A stretch of 35,325 bases of DNA from NCBI GenBank assembly GCA_030403585.1, contig JAUEPE010000068.1, positions 1 through 35,325 on the forward strand. The letters run 5' to 3'. This document shows, piece by piece, positions 22,426 to 30,563 of this stretch (its first letter is position 1; every line of letters begins with the position of its first letter). A model generated the notes under the pieces. It ran no database searches, had not been told where the DNA came from, and saw nothing but the letters and a program-made list of their open reading frames with translations. Source of the DNA: Frankia sp. RB7 (GTDB lineage: Bacteria; Pseudomonadota; Alphaproteobacteria; Rhizobiales; Xanthobacteraceae). A program made the position numbers and the translations under genes.

Positions 22426-25400
22426 ATGCCGGCGCCCGTCAGCTTGATCAGAGCATCGGCGCGATCGACGAGACGGGCCACTTCGCCGAGACGATCCGGA
22501 TCGTTGCTCGCAGCAAGCGAGGCCGCCAGTGTGATGGTGGCGCGGCATTCCGGCAAGCGGGCGTGCCGTTCCTGGGCGACCGCGATCGCTTCCCGCGCCT
22601 TGTCGGTGGCCGCGGCATGGGCACCGGAACGGAGCTGATAGTCGGCGATGCTCGCAAGCATCTCCGGCTCGATCTCCATGGCGACGCTCGCCCCGCGCAC
22701 GAACTCCACGCCCTCCGTCAACGACGGGATCGCCGCCTGATAGTTCTGGGCGATACCCTGCGCCGTGCCGATGCAGGCCAGCGAATAGGCGCGCAAATAC
22801 GGGGTTGCCTGGCGCGCTGCCAGCTCGATCACGCGCCAGGCATGGGTCGAGGCCATCGCGGCATCGCTGAGGCACCAGGCGAGATCGACGTGCCCGAGAT
22901 TGGCGATGAACTGCACCGTCGGATCGATCAGCGTCGGATCGATGGCGAGGATGCGGTCGAAACACAACCGCGCTTCATCGAAACGTCCAAGCCGAACCAG
23001 GATCCGACCGCGCAGGCTGACGATCCATTGCTCGACATTGTAGCCAAGGAACTTGTGCTCGAAGTCGGTGATGGCGGAAACACCGCCCAGCGCCGCATCG
23101 CTCGCCGCGAGCGCTTCGCGCAAGAGGCCCGCCCAGCCATAGGCCTGGCTGAGCGAGGCATTGAGCATCGCGGCGCGGCCGGTGAGCTGGCGCGATTCCG
23201 TCAGCGCCAGCGCCTGCTTGACGGTGTCGACATAGGCATCGGCCTGCCCGCCGCTCGCGCCCGCGATCCGTCCTTCGACGAACAGCAGGAGCGGGATCAT
23301 CGAATCGTCGGTATCGTGCGCCAATTCCAGCGCTTCCTGGATGAAGGGCTTTGCATCCTCCGACGTCATGCCCTCGCGCCAGCCGAGCCAGGCGATCTGG
23401 CTGCTGGCCGTGATCCTGAGCGCATCGCCCGCCGGGCTGCGCTTCTGTCCCGCCTTCAGCGCACGCACCTTGTGCCAATGCCGGATCGCTTCGGCCGGAC
23501 TGGTCGAGCCGATCCAGCGCGCGGCGCGCGCGGCATATTCGGTGGCGGCATCGGCCTCGCCAGCCTGCTCGAAATGGTGCGACAGGAGCGCTGCGAACTC
23601 CTCGAGCCGCTCCGGATAAAATTGCTCGATCGCCCGCGCCACCCGTGCATGCAGGACACTGCGTCGCGCCCGGAGCTGGGTCGAATAGGCGACCTCCTGG
23701 ATCAAAGGATGACGGAAGCTATAGCCTTGGCCGTCCTGGCCGGTACGCGCCTGGAGCATCTCGCCGGAACAGAGCCGGACCAGCGTGGCCTCGAGCTCAG
23801 GGGCGGATAGGCTGGCGACACTCTGCAAGACCGCGAGCTGAAACTCCTTGCCGATGATCGCCGCCGTGTGCAGGAGGTCGCGGTCGCCCGGTGCCAGCCG
23901 ATCGATCCGCGCCCCGATCACGGCCTGCACGGTCGGCGGCAGCACGTCGGAGGCTCCGGGGATGCCGCGCTGGTAGCCGCCCTGTTCGCCGACGATGGCA
24001 AGATGTTCGACCAGGGAACGGATCAGTTCCTCGGCGAAGAAGGGATTGCCGCCGCTGCGCTCGGCGACGCGCCGCCGCACGTCGAAAAGTGCGTCCCCCG
24101 GCCCGAGCAGCTCGTCGACGAGATCGTCCGTATCGGTCGGCGAGAGCTCGGCGAGCTCGATCTGCTGGTACATCGGCCCGCGCATCCAGGGCGCGGAATA
24201 GGCCGGCCGGAAATTCACGATCAGGACCGTCTTGGTGGGGATCACAGCGTCGACGAGCGTTGCGACGAACTCCTCGCTCGCGGAATCGAGCCAATGCAGA
24301 TCCTCGATGATGATCACTGAGGCCGACGCGCCGCGCTGGCGAATCATTTGCCGCATGATCTCGAGCAGACGGACGTTGCGGGCGCGCGGACCGAGCCAGG
24401 AGGGCGGGCCCTGGCCGTGCCTGATGCCGAGGAAATCGCAGACCAGCCACAGGTCCGCCTCGAAGGTCGGGCCGAGTTCGACGAGGCGCGTGGCGATCTG
24501 TTTCACCGCCAGGTCAGGCTCGTCGTCCGGCGAGACGTTGAAATAGGTCGAGCGCAAGAACTCCAGTACCGGCTGGAGCGGCGTTGCCGTGCCATAGGGC
24601 TGCGCGCGAGCCTCAAACACCGGAATGAGGCGCGCGCGGCACCATTCGGCGAACTCATAGCATAACCGGCTCTTGCCGGTCCCGGGCGCGCCGACGATGC
24701 CGGTGACGCGCGAGCCGCCGGTCTCCACCGCCGCCAGAGTCCGCTGCAACAGAGACATCTCTCGCTCGCGCCCGCGGAACGTGGCCAGAACGACGCCGCG
24801 GAATTGCTGGCTGGCGACCGCCGGCTTGAGGTTCTTCAAAAGATACAGCTCGACCGGCTCCGGCACGCCGCGCAGGCGATGACGGCCGAACGGGCCGACG
24901 TCGCAGAACGAACGCACCAAACGATAGGTCTCATCGGTCAGGCAGATCTCACCCGGCTCCGCCTCGGCCGGAAGGCGGCTTGCGAGATGGATGGTAAGGC
25001 CATATGCGCCGTGCTCGGTGACGGTGTCGACGAGGGGAGCATCCGCGACGATCTCGCCGGAATGCAGGCCGATGCGCACCAACATGGCATCGTCGCGCGC
25101 GCGAAACGCGTCCCGGATCGCCAACGCCGCCTCGCACGCCAGCAGGGCGTGACCTTCCTGCGTGCGCGGCGCGCCGAAGAAGGCGAGAATTCCGTCGCCG
25201 AGCGTTCGTACCACCGTGCCCTCGAACCGCACCACTGCGTCGCACATGGCATCGAGCGCGGGCTTGAGACGCTGCATGGCATCTTCTGCGGTGAGGCCGG
25301 CAACGATCTCGGTCGAGCTGACGAGATCGGCAAACAGCACCGTCACCTGCTTCAGCTCGCCCCGAACCGGCCTCGTGGAATGTCCCGACGCTGCCGGGAT

Positions 25401-25565
25401 TGGCCTGCTCGCGGCGCTCAGGGCTGTGCCGCAGGCCCCACAAAAGCCCGAGCCGGGCGGGCTGAAATGGTTGCAGGCTGGACAGGCCATCGGCAAAGCC
25501 GAGCCGCAGCCGTGACAGAAGCGATTCGCCGCCGGATTGTCTCCGCCGCAACGCTCACAGAGCAT
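22374..25565 (-). CDS. zinc-ribbon, class III nucleotidyl cyclase, AAA ATPase and TPR signalling protein
   Basis: 1063 residues. Residues 3-46 form a double zinc ribbon (CERCGG, CHGCG, CPAC, CGACG). Residues 70-215 are a class III cyclase domain with both metal-binding aspartates, Asp80 (VLFADLVSS) and Asp124 (RTLGDGILAFFG). The usual transition-state Asn position reads TIHLASR, so Asn is replaced by His193 while Arg197 is kept. A STAND/AAA-type ATPase follows with P-loop GAPGTGKSRL at about 292-301 and a Walker-B-like VIIIEDLHWLD. The C-terminal roughly 450 residues are TPR-like helices. It likely makes cAMP (or cGMP) under ATP-dependent control. ATG 25565 has GGGG upstream. Confidence 0.93.
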   Translation of the reverse strand: MLCERCGGDNPAANRFCHGCGSALPMACPACNHFSPPGSGFCGACGTALSAASRPIPAASGHSTRPVRGELKQVTVLFADLVSSTEIVAGLTAEDAMQRLKPALDAMCDAVVRFEGTVVRTLGDGILAFFGAPRTQEGHALLACEAALAIRDAFRARDDAMLVRIGLHSGEIVADAPLVDTVTEHGAYGLTIHLASRLPAEAEPGEICLTDETYRLVRSFCDVGPFGRHRLRGVPEPVELYLLKNLKPAVASQQFRGVVLATFRGREREMSLLQRTLAAVETGGSRVTGIVGAPGTGKSRLCYEFAEWCRARLIPVFEARAQPYGTATPLQPVLEFLRSTYFNVSPDDEPDLAVKQIATRLVELGPTFEADLWLVCDFLGIRHGQGPPSWLGPRARNVRLLEIMRQMIRQRGASASVIIIEDLHWLDSASEEFVATLVDAVIPTKTVLIVNFRPAYSAPWMRGPMYQQIELAELSPTDTDDLVDELLGPGDALFDVRRRVAERSGGNPFFAEELIRSLVEHLAIVGEQGGYQRGIPGASDVLPPTVQAVIGARIDRLAPGDRDLLHTAAIIGKEFQLAVLQSVASLSAPELEATLVRLCSGEMLQARTGQDGQGYSFRHPLIQEVAYSTQLRARRSVLHARVARAIEQFYPERLEEFAALLSHHFEQAGEADAATEYAARAARWIGSTSPAEAIRHWHKVRALKAGQKRSPAGDALRITASSQIAWLGWREGMTSEDAKPFIQEALELAHDTDDSMIPLLLFVEGRIAGASGGQADAYVDTVKQALALTESRQLTGRAAMLNASLSQAYGWAGLLREALAASDAALGGVSAITDFEHKFLGYNVEQWIVSLRGRILVRLGRFDEARLCFDRILAIDPTLIDPTVQFIANLGHVDLAWCLSDAAMASTHAWRVIELAARQATPYLRAYSLACIGTAQGIAQNYQAAIPSLTEGVEFVRGASVAMEIEPEMLASIADYQLRSGAHAAATDKAREAIAVAQERHARLPECRATITLAASLAASNDPDRLGEVARLVDRADALIKLTGAGIYRRLLEETRRRLSVGA

Positions 25566-25657
25566 CTGATCCCCTAACGAAGCAATACTCGACCAGGAGG
25601 AAACAACGCCACAGCACCACACGCCGGGCCGGCAATGCCCCGACATGTGGGCTCACC

Positions 25658-25712
25658 TGCCAAAGGCACCATCTTTGGCACCCCCACGCAATCGATTAGT
25701 TCACATTTGGCA
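25658..25712. promoter_or_regulatory. three TTTGGCA boxes upstream of the cyclase gene
   Basis: TGCCAAA at 25658-25664 and TTTGGCA at 25674-25680 form an inverted pair with a nine-base spacer, and a third TTTGGCA lies at 25706-25712. They sit 93-147 bases before the cyclase start, in a 223-base gap with no gene, where an operator would be expected. This is inference from the repetition only. Confidence 0.3.
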
Positions 25713-25788
25713 CGTAACTCGCCGAAGCTGCGCCGGAAAAGTTGCGAAATTCGACCCGGCTGCGCCCTCTGGTCGCAAGCCGGCGATT

Positions 25789-26190
25789 TCAGCCTGCCTT
25801 GAACTTGCTGTAGGCTTCGCTGGTCGCAATGATGACATGCTCGGCGCAGCCGTTGAGGCGATGCGGATCGGCATCGCGCTCGTAGGCTTCCGACGTCATC
25901 ATGTCGAGGAACGCCGCGACGGACGGATAGAACACCAGCGCGACGAAATCCCAGTCATTGCCCGCATGAGGGCCGAGCGCGACTGCCTTGGCTTCACCGG
26001 TCCACAGCAGCGTGCCGCCGCGCGCCTTGATCATGGGCACGGTGATCGCGCTGTAACGCAGATACGCATCCCAGCCGGAGCCGTCGCCGTCCAGAGAGCG
26101 CGCTTGAAAGCGCATCAGGTTCAGCATCACCACCGGCGCATGCCGGTCGAGCCGTTCCAGGCCCACGATGTTCAACATATTGACCGCCAA
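25789..26190 (-). CDS. DUF1330 family protein
   Basis: About 133 residues with a ferredoxin-like dimeric alpha/beta-barrel sequence: LDRHAPVVMLNLMRFQARSL, YSAITVPMIKARGGTLLWTG, and DFVALVFYPSVAAFLDMMTS before the closing EAYERDADPHRL. DUF1330 proteins have no settled function; they resemble small dimeric stress proteins. I favour a TTG start at 26190, because GGAGG lies five bases before it and LAVNMLNIVGLERL then opens the domain. ATG 26217 would add nine residues and has no visible ribosome site. It is divergent from the second EamA gene; the short gap between must hold both promoters. Confidence 0.8.
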   Translation of the reverse strand: MAVNMLNIVGLERLDRHAPVVMLNLMRFQARSLDGDGSGWDAYLRYSAITVPMIKARGGTLLWTGEAKAVALGPHAGNDWDFVALVFYPSVAAFLDMMTSEAYERDADPHRLNGCAEHVIIATSEAYSKFKAG

Positions 26191-26283
26191 CGGCACCTCC
26201 CCGGGTCGCGCCTGCATTGTAGCATTGCGGCGGCATGACTTGTGTCACGACGGCAATCCGGCGCAAGGTCGTATGTGACGCCA

Positions 26284-27219
26284 ATGACGATCGCTTCGCC
26301 CGCGCCACCTGCCTCGAGTCCGGCCAGCTGGCTCAACAACCAGCCTTATCTGCTGCTCAGCCTGAGCTCGCTGTTCTGGGCCGGCAACATCGTGCTCGCG
26401 CGCCATGTCGGCGCACATGTGCCGCCGCTGACGGTGACGACGATCCGCTGGTTCGGCGTGTTCCTGATCCTGCTGCCGTTTTCCTGGGTGCACCTGAAGC
26501 GCGACTGGCCGGCCTTGCGCAAAAGCCTGCCGCTGATGCTGTTCCTCTCGCTGGTCGGCTTCGCCTTCAACAACGCGATCTCCTATTGGGCCTTGCAATA
26601 TACCGAGGCGCTGAACGCGCTGCTGATCCAGTCGGCCGGGCCGCTGTTCGTGGCGCTGTGGTCGCTGGTCCTGTTCGGCGTGCGGCTGACCCGCGGTCAA
26701 CTCGCCGGCATCGCGATCTCGCTGGCCGGCGTGCTGATCATCATCCTGCACGGCGATCTCGCGGCGCTGGCCAGCATCTCGTTCAACAGGGGCGACATCA
26801 TGTTCGCCTCATCGCTGGTGGCGTTCGGGATCTATTCCGCCTTCATCCCGCGCCGGCCGAAGGTTCATCAGCTCTCCTTCCTGTCCTTCACCACCTGCTG
26901 CGGCGCCATGATGCTGCTGCCGACGGCGGTCTGGGAGGTGCGGTCCGGCAATGTCATGCAGTTCGACACCGTGACGCTGCTGACGCTCGGCTACATCCTG
27001 ATCTTCCCTTCGACGCTCGCCTATCTGTTCTTCAACCGCGGCGTCGCGCTGATCGGACCGAACCGCGCCGCGCCGTTCTTCCATCTGGTGCCGGTGTTCG
27101 GCTCGGCGATGGCGATCCTGCTGCTCGGCGAAAAGCTCCAGCCGTTTCACCTGATCGGCTACGCGCTGGTGCTCGCCGGCGTCGTCATCGCCTCGCACCA
27201 AGGCCCGGCGGTCAAGTAA
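26284..27219 (+). CDS. EamA/DMT-superfamily transporter, copy 2
   Basis: 311 residues, about ten membrane helices in two EamA repeats (LLLSLSSLFWAGNIVLARHV near the start; LAYLFFNRGVALIGPNRAAP late). It is clearly paralogous to the gene at 20112: both share the NQPYLLL start, the FNxGD loop and the FNRGVxLIGxNRAAPFFHxVPVFGS block. Proposed role: export of a small metabolite, substrate unknown. ATG 26284 begins the family N-terminus; the ribosome site is weak. The tail is short (HQGPAVK). Confidence 0.9.
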   Translation: MTIASPAPPASSPASWLNNQPYLLLSLSSLFWAGNIVLARHVGAHVPPLTVTTIRWFGVFLILLPFSWVHLKRDWPALRKSLPLMLFLSLVGFAFNNAISYWALQYTEALNALLIQSAGPLFVALWSLVLFGVRLTRGQLAGIAISLAGVLIIILHGDLAALASISFNRGDIMFASSLVAFGIYSAFIPRRPKVHQLSFLSFTTCCGAMMLLPTAVWEVRSGNVMQFDTVTLLTLGYILIFPSTLAYLFFNRGVALIGPNRAAPFFHLVPVFGSAMAILLLGEKLQPFHLIGYALVLAGVVIASHQGPAVK

Positions 27220-27242
27220 TTTCGCGCAGCAGACGTCGCGCT

Positions 27243-27363
27243 CTCGTGTCCCGGACGCGCTGCGGCACGCAGTGTCGCTGCGCAGAGCCGGGACCCAGAT
27301 TGCCGCAACATGTGCCCCGGCTCAGCAGCGCACCACTGCGTGCTGCGCTGCGCCCGGGGCACG
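27243..27363. repeat. dispersed palindromic repeat, family B
   Basis: CGTGTCCCGGACGCGCTGCG through GCCGGGACCCAG, then TGTGCCCCGGCTC through CGCCCGGGGCACG: two adjacent imperfect inverted repeats rich in GCGC/GCAG, lying after the EamA stop. The layout is like the GC-rich palindromes scattered through Bradyrhizobium intergenic regions. No open frame is present. Confidence 0.7.
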
Positions 27364-27410
27364 GATACAAGGGTGGGCAAGGCGAAGCGTGCCAGCCCTC
27401 GATCACCACT

Positions 27411-27461
27411 CATTCCAAAAGAAAAAGGTGGGCACGACGCTTGCGCGTCTTTGCCCACCTT
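27411..27461 (-). terminator. intrinsic terminator of the chemoreceptor gene
   Basis: AAGGTGGGCA (27425-27434) pairs perfectly with TGCCCACCTT (27452-27461), and an inner GACGC/GCGTC stem closes a short loop. Read on the minus strand, the stem is followed by TTTCTTTT. It begins 19 bases beyond the chemoreceptor stop. Confidence 0.92.
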
Positions 27462-27479
27462 ACGAATTCAGCGCGAAGC

Positions 27480-29165
27480 TTACGCCGCGCGGACCTTGGC
27501 GAGGAAGCCGTCCACCGCGCTGCGCAGCGCGCCGGACTGGCTGTCCAGCTCGCGGGCATTGGTCAGCACGTCTCCGGCTGCGGTGCCGGTCGCTTCCGCG
27601 GCCGAGGTAACGCTGCCGATATTGGCGTTGATCTCGTTCGAGCCGGCCGCGACCGACTGGATGTTGCGGGCGATCTCGCGGGTGGCCTCGCCCTGCTGCT
27701 CGATCGAGGACGAAATGCCTGCGGTGATCTCGCTCATCTCGGCGATGGTCTGGGTGATGCCGCCGATCGCTGCGACTGCATCGCTGGTCGAGGTCTGCAT
27801 CGCCGCCACTTGCGCGGAGATTTCCTCGGTAGCCTTGGCGGTCTGGTTGGCCAGCGCCTTGACCTCGGAGGCGACGACGGCGAAGCCGCGGCCGGATTCA
27901 CCGGCACGCGCCGCCTCGATGGTGGCGTTGAGCGCGAGCAGATTGGTCTGTGCCGCGATCGAATGAATGAGCTTGACCACCTCGCCGATCTTCTCGGCGC
28001 CGGTCGAGAGTTCCTGCACGGTGGCATTGGTACGCTCGGCGTCGCTGACGGCGCGGCTCGCCACTTCGGTCGAGCGCGTCACCTGGCGGGAGATTTCCGC
28101 AACCGAGCTCGACAGCTCTTCGGCGGCGGCGGCGACCGTGCCGACATTGCCGGAGGCCTTCGACGAGGCCGCACCGACAGTGGCGGCGCGCGACGAGGCG
28201 TCGCTGGCGGTTGCGGTCATCGACTGCGCGGTCGACTGCATGCCGGCCGCGGCCGAGGAGACCGAGCGGACGATGCCGTTGACGCTGCGTTCGAAGTCAT
28301 TGGCGATATCTTCCATCGCGCTGCGACGTTCCGCCGCGGCACGCTCCTTCGCCGCTGCGTCGGTCTTTTCGAGGTCGCGGATGCGAACCGCATTGTCCTT
28401 GAAGATCTGGACGGTCGCAGCCATCGCACCGACCTCGTCGCCGCGGCCGACGCCGGGGATATCACCCTCGAGCTTGCCGTCGGCGAGATCCTTCATGCGC
28501 GTGCCGAGCAGCGCCAGCGGACCGCTGATGCTGCGGCCGAGCAGCCAGGCGACACCGCCGGCCACGATGACGATGCCGAGCATGGCAAGGCCGAGCGACC
28601 AGAACACCGGACCCATCTTGGCGTCGATGTCGTCGAGATAAGCGCCGGTGCCGAGATACATGTCGAAGCCGGGGACCGCGACGGCGTAACCGATCTTGCG
28701 GATCAAGCCTTCCACGCCCGGCTTGGCATATTCATAGTGCAGCAGGATCGAACCGTTGGCCTTGGCTCCGTTCATCAGCTCCCAGGAGAGTTTGCGGCCG
28801 TTGGTCTCGACCTCCATGCGGTTGGTGCCGACCTGCTTCGGATCGGGCGCGAGCTGGGTAATGCCGTCATAGGACGTGCCGAACAGATAACCCGAGCCGT
28901 TGTCGTAGGTCATCGCATTGCCGTAGCGGCGAAGATCGGCCATGGCGGCGTCCTTCGTCATCTCGCCGGCATCGACGCGCTTCTTCAGAGTGAGGGCATA
29001 GTTGCGGCCCATCTCGACGATGGCCTTGGCCTGATCGATGCGCGCATTCACCATCTCGCGCTTCATCAAATAGCCAGCGAGAACTCCGGCCACGCACAGA
29101 CCCAACAAGGTGACGCCGACAAGGATGCCAAGCTTGGGGGCGATCTTCAGATTGCTCAACTTCAC
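27480..29165 (-). CDS. methyl-accepting chemotaxis protein with Cache sensor
   Basis: 561 residues. TM1 is about 12-34, a periplasmic single-Cache-type sensor about 37-180 (YALTLKKRVDAGEMTKDAAM, YDNGSGYLFGTSYDG, VPGFDMYLGTGAYLDD), TM2 about 187-210, HAMP about 211-262, and then a cytoplasmic signalling coiled coil with the conserved tip (AAQTNLLALNATIEAARAGE, then GFAVVASEVKALANQT). It should signal to CheA/CheW in response to a small ligand, probably an organic acid by analogy with other Cache_2 receptors. The start is GTG 29165 with GGAG eight bases before it; the frame stays open upstream without family similarity. There is no C-terminal CheB/CheR-tethering pentapeptide. Confidence 0.94.
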   Translation of the reverse strand: MKLSNLKIAPKLGILVGVTLLGLCVAGVLAGYLMKREMVNARIDQAKAIVEMGRNYALTLKKRVDAGEMTKDAAMADLRRYGNAMTYDNGSGYLFGTSYDGITQLAPDPKQVGTNRMEVETNGRKLSWELMNGAKANGSILLHYEYAKPGVEGLIRKIGYAVAVPGFDMYLGTGAYLDDIDAKMGPVFWSLGLAMLGIVIVAGGVAWLLGRSISGPLALLGTRMKDLADGKLEGDIPGVGRGDEVGAMAATVQIFKDNAVRIRDLEKTDAAAKERAAAERRSAMEDIANDFERSVNGIVRSVSSAAAGMQSTAQSMTATASDASSRAATVGAASSKASGNVGTVAAAAEELSSSVAEISRQVTRSTEVASRAVSDAERTNATVQELSTGAEKIGEVVKLIHSIAAQTNLLALNATIEAARAGESGRGFAVVASEVKALANQTAKATEEISAQVAAMQTSTSDAVAAIGGITQTIAEMSEITAGISSSIEQQGEATREIARNIQSVAAGSNEINANIGSVTSAAEATGTAAGDVLTNARELDSQSGALRSAVDGFLAKVRAA

Positions 29166-29369
29166 GGGGTGGGCTCCGGGGAAAAAGGGATGCGGGCGCG
29201 CGAGTGAATCGATCGAAATTGAATCAACTTTTAGTGTCAGACCCCTTATCAACCTGTTACGGGCGGCTCCGTAGAAGCCCGGTAGAAATGCCCAAATCGC
29301 CGAATAAATCGCCGCAACAGCAACCGACGATTGTACGCGACCGCGCAAATTTCGCGTAAAAGACGCAAA

Positions 29370-29392
29370 GGCCCGCCCAAAAGGTGCGGGCC
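29370..29392 (-). terminator. hairpin in the divergent leader region
   Basis: GGCCCGC (29370-29376) pairs with GCGGGCC (29386-29392). Read on the minus strand it is followed by TTTGCGTCTTTT, like a weak intrinsic terminator, but no minus-strand gene ends upstream. It is about 205 bases ahead of the chemoreceptor start and 36 bases ahead of the dehydrogenase start on the other strand. Confidence 0.35.
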
Positions 29393-29428
29393 GCAACAAG
29401 AACCGACAAACCAAATCGGGAGCAGGAA

Positions 29429-30472
29429 ATGCCGAAATACAGGGTGGTGACGCCGAAGGGCGCGAGCTTCACGGTCGCCGGCAGCGACTATTCGTTAGAG
29501 CGCGAGGCGCTCGATCCGATCGATGCCGAGATCGTCGAGGCGCCGGCCAACGAGGCGGAGTTCATCGCCGCCGCCAAGCATGCCGACGCGATCTACGCCA
29601 AGGGCATCCCGATCACCAAGACCATCATCGACGCGCTGGAGAGCTGCAAGGTCATCACGCTCGGCTCGGTCGGCGTCGACAGCGTCGACGTAAAGGCCGC
29701 GACCGCGCGCGGCATTCCCGTCACCAACATCCCCGACACCTTCATCGAGGAGGTCGCCGACCACGCCATGATGCTGCTGCTCGCCGGCTTCCGCCGCCTG
29801 GTCGAGCAAGACAAGATGGTGCGCACCGGGCGCTGGGCCGAGGGCCGGCCGGCGCTGCTCAAGGTCCCGCGGCTGATGGGCCAGACGCTCGGCTTCGTCT
29901 CGTTCGGCCGTGTCGCACGTGCAGTTGCGAAGCGCGCCGCGCCCTTCGGCCTGCGCATGATGGCCTACGATCCCTTCATCCAGGAGACGCTGATGTGGGA
30001 CCACGGCGTCATCCCGGCGACGCTGAACGAGGTGCTGTCGCAATCCGACTTCGTCTCGATGCATGCGCCTGCCCGGCCCGAAGTGCATCACATGCTGACC
30101 GAGAAGCATTTTCGGCAAATGAAGAAGGGTTCGATTTTCATCAATACCGGGCGCGGCGCCACGGTGGACGAGGAAAGCCTGATCAAGGCGCTGCAGGAGG
30201 GCTGGATCGCGCATGCCGCCCTCGACGTGCTGGAAAAGGAGCCGCCGTCGCACAACAACCCCATCCTCAGCATGGAGAACGTGACCCTGACCGCCCATGT
30301 CGCCTCGGCCTCGGCACGGTTCGACGAGGCGCGCAAGCGCCGGGTGGGCTACGAATTGTCACTGGTGCTTCAGGGCATGTGGCCGGTAAGCTGCGTGAAC
30401 CCGTCGGTGCTGCAAGACACCGCGCTCCGCCGCTGGCAGCCCGTCAGCATGGACCGCGGCCCGAACAGCTAA
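29429..30472 (+). CDS. D-isomer-specific 2-hydroxyacid dehydrogenase
   Basis: 347 residues. It should interconvert a 2-hydroxyacid and a 2-ketoacid with NAD(P)H in the cytoplasm. The Rossmann domain is recognisable, and the catalytic residues Arg242 (NTGRGATVDE), Glu271 (VLEKEPP) and His290 (TAHVASAS) are in place. The dinucleotide loop reads LGFVSFGRVARAVA, with Ser158 where the usual GxGxxG has its second glycine. The ribosome site AGGA precedes ATG 29429. It is followed after 91 bases by the sugar-binding protein of an ABC importer on the same strand, suggesting that the imported compound or a derivative is its substrate. Confidence 0.9.
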   Translation: MPKYRVVTPKGASFTVAGSDYSLEREALDPIDAEIVEAPANEAEFIAAAKHADAIYAKGIPITKTIIDALESCKVITLGSVGVDSVDVKAATARGIPVTNIPDTFIEEVADHAMMLLLAGFRRLVEQDKMVRTGRWAEGRPALLKVPRLMGQTLGFVSFGRVARAVAKRAAPFGLRMMAYDPFIQETLMWDHGVIPATLNEVLSQSDFVSMHAPARPEVHHMLTEKHFRQMKKGSIFINTGRGATVDEESLIKALQEGWIAHAALDVLEKEPPSHNNPILSMENVTLTAHVASASARFDEARKRRVGYELSLVLQGMWPVSCVNPSVLQDTALRRWQPVSMDRGPNS

Positions 30473-30512
30473 GGCGGCTGGCCGCAAAGAGCGCGCCGAA
30501 AGTCCGAAACGG

Positions 30513-30542
30513 CCCTTCACCGGCGATCAACGCCGGGAAGGG
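30513..30542 (+). promoter_or_regulatory. intercistronic hairpin before the binding-protein gene
   Basis: CCCTTC-A-CCGGCG pairs with CGCCGG-GAAGGG (30513-30525 with 30531-30542), a 12-bp stem with one bulged A and a five-base ATCAA loop. No T-run follows. It lies 21 bases before the ATG of the binding-protein gene and just ahead of its AGGGAGGA ribosome site, so it is placed to protect or modulate the downstream cistron. Confidence 0.6.
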
Positions 30543-30563
30543 AAACATCATAGGGAGGAACTG

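Noticed and set aside
25708..25722. A sigma-54-like site (TGGCACG, four bases, TCGC) on the plus strand
   Set aside because: It points into the antisense side of the DUF1330 gene and is more than 550 bases from the next plus-strand gene; one key base also differs from TTGC. It is probably part of the TTTGGCA repetition.
26235..29207. A 990-codon open frame on the plus strand
   Set aside because: It runs antisense or out of frame through the EamA, repeat and chemoreceptor region, is full of Arg/Gly/Ala/His, and has no family similarity. It is a by-product of very high GC in codon position 3 of the true genes.
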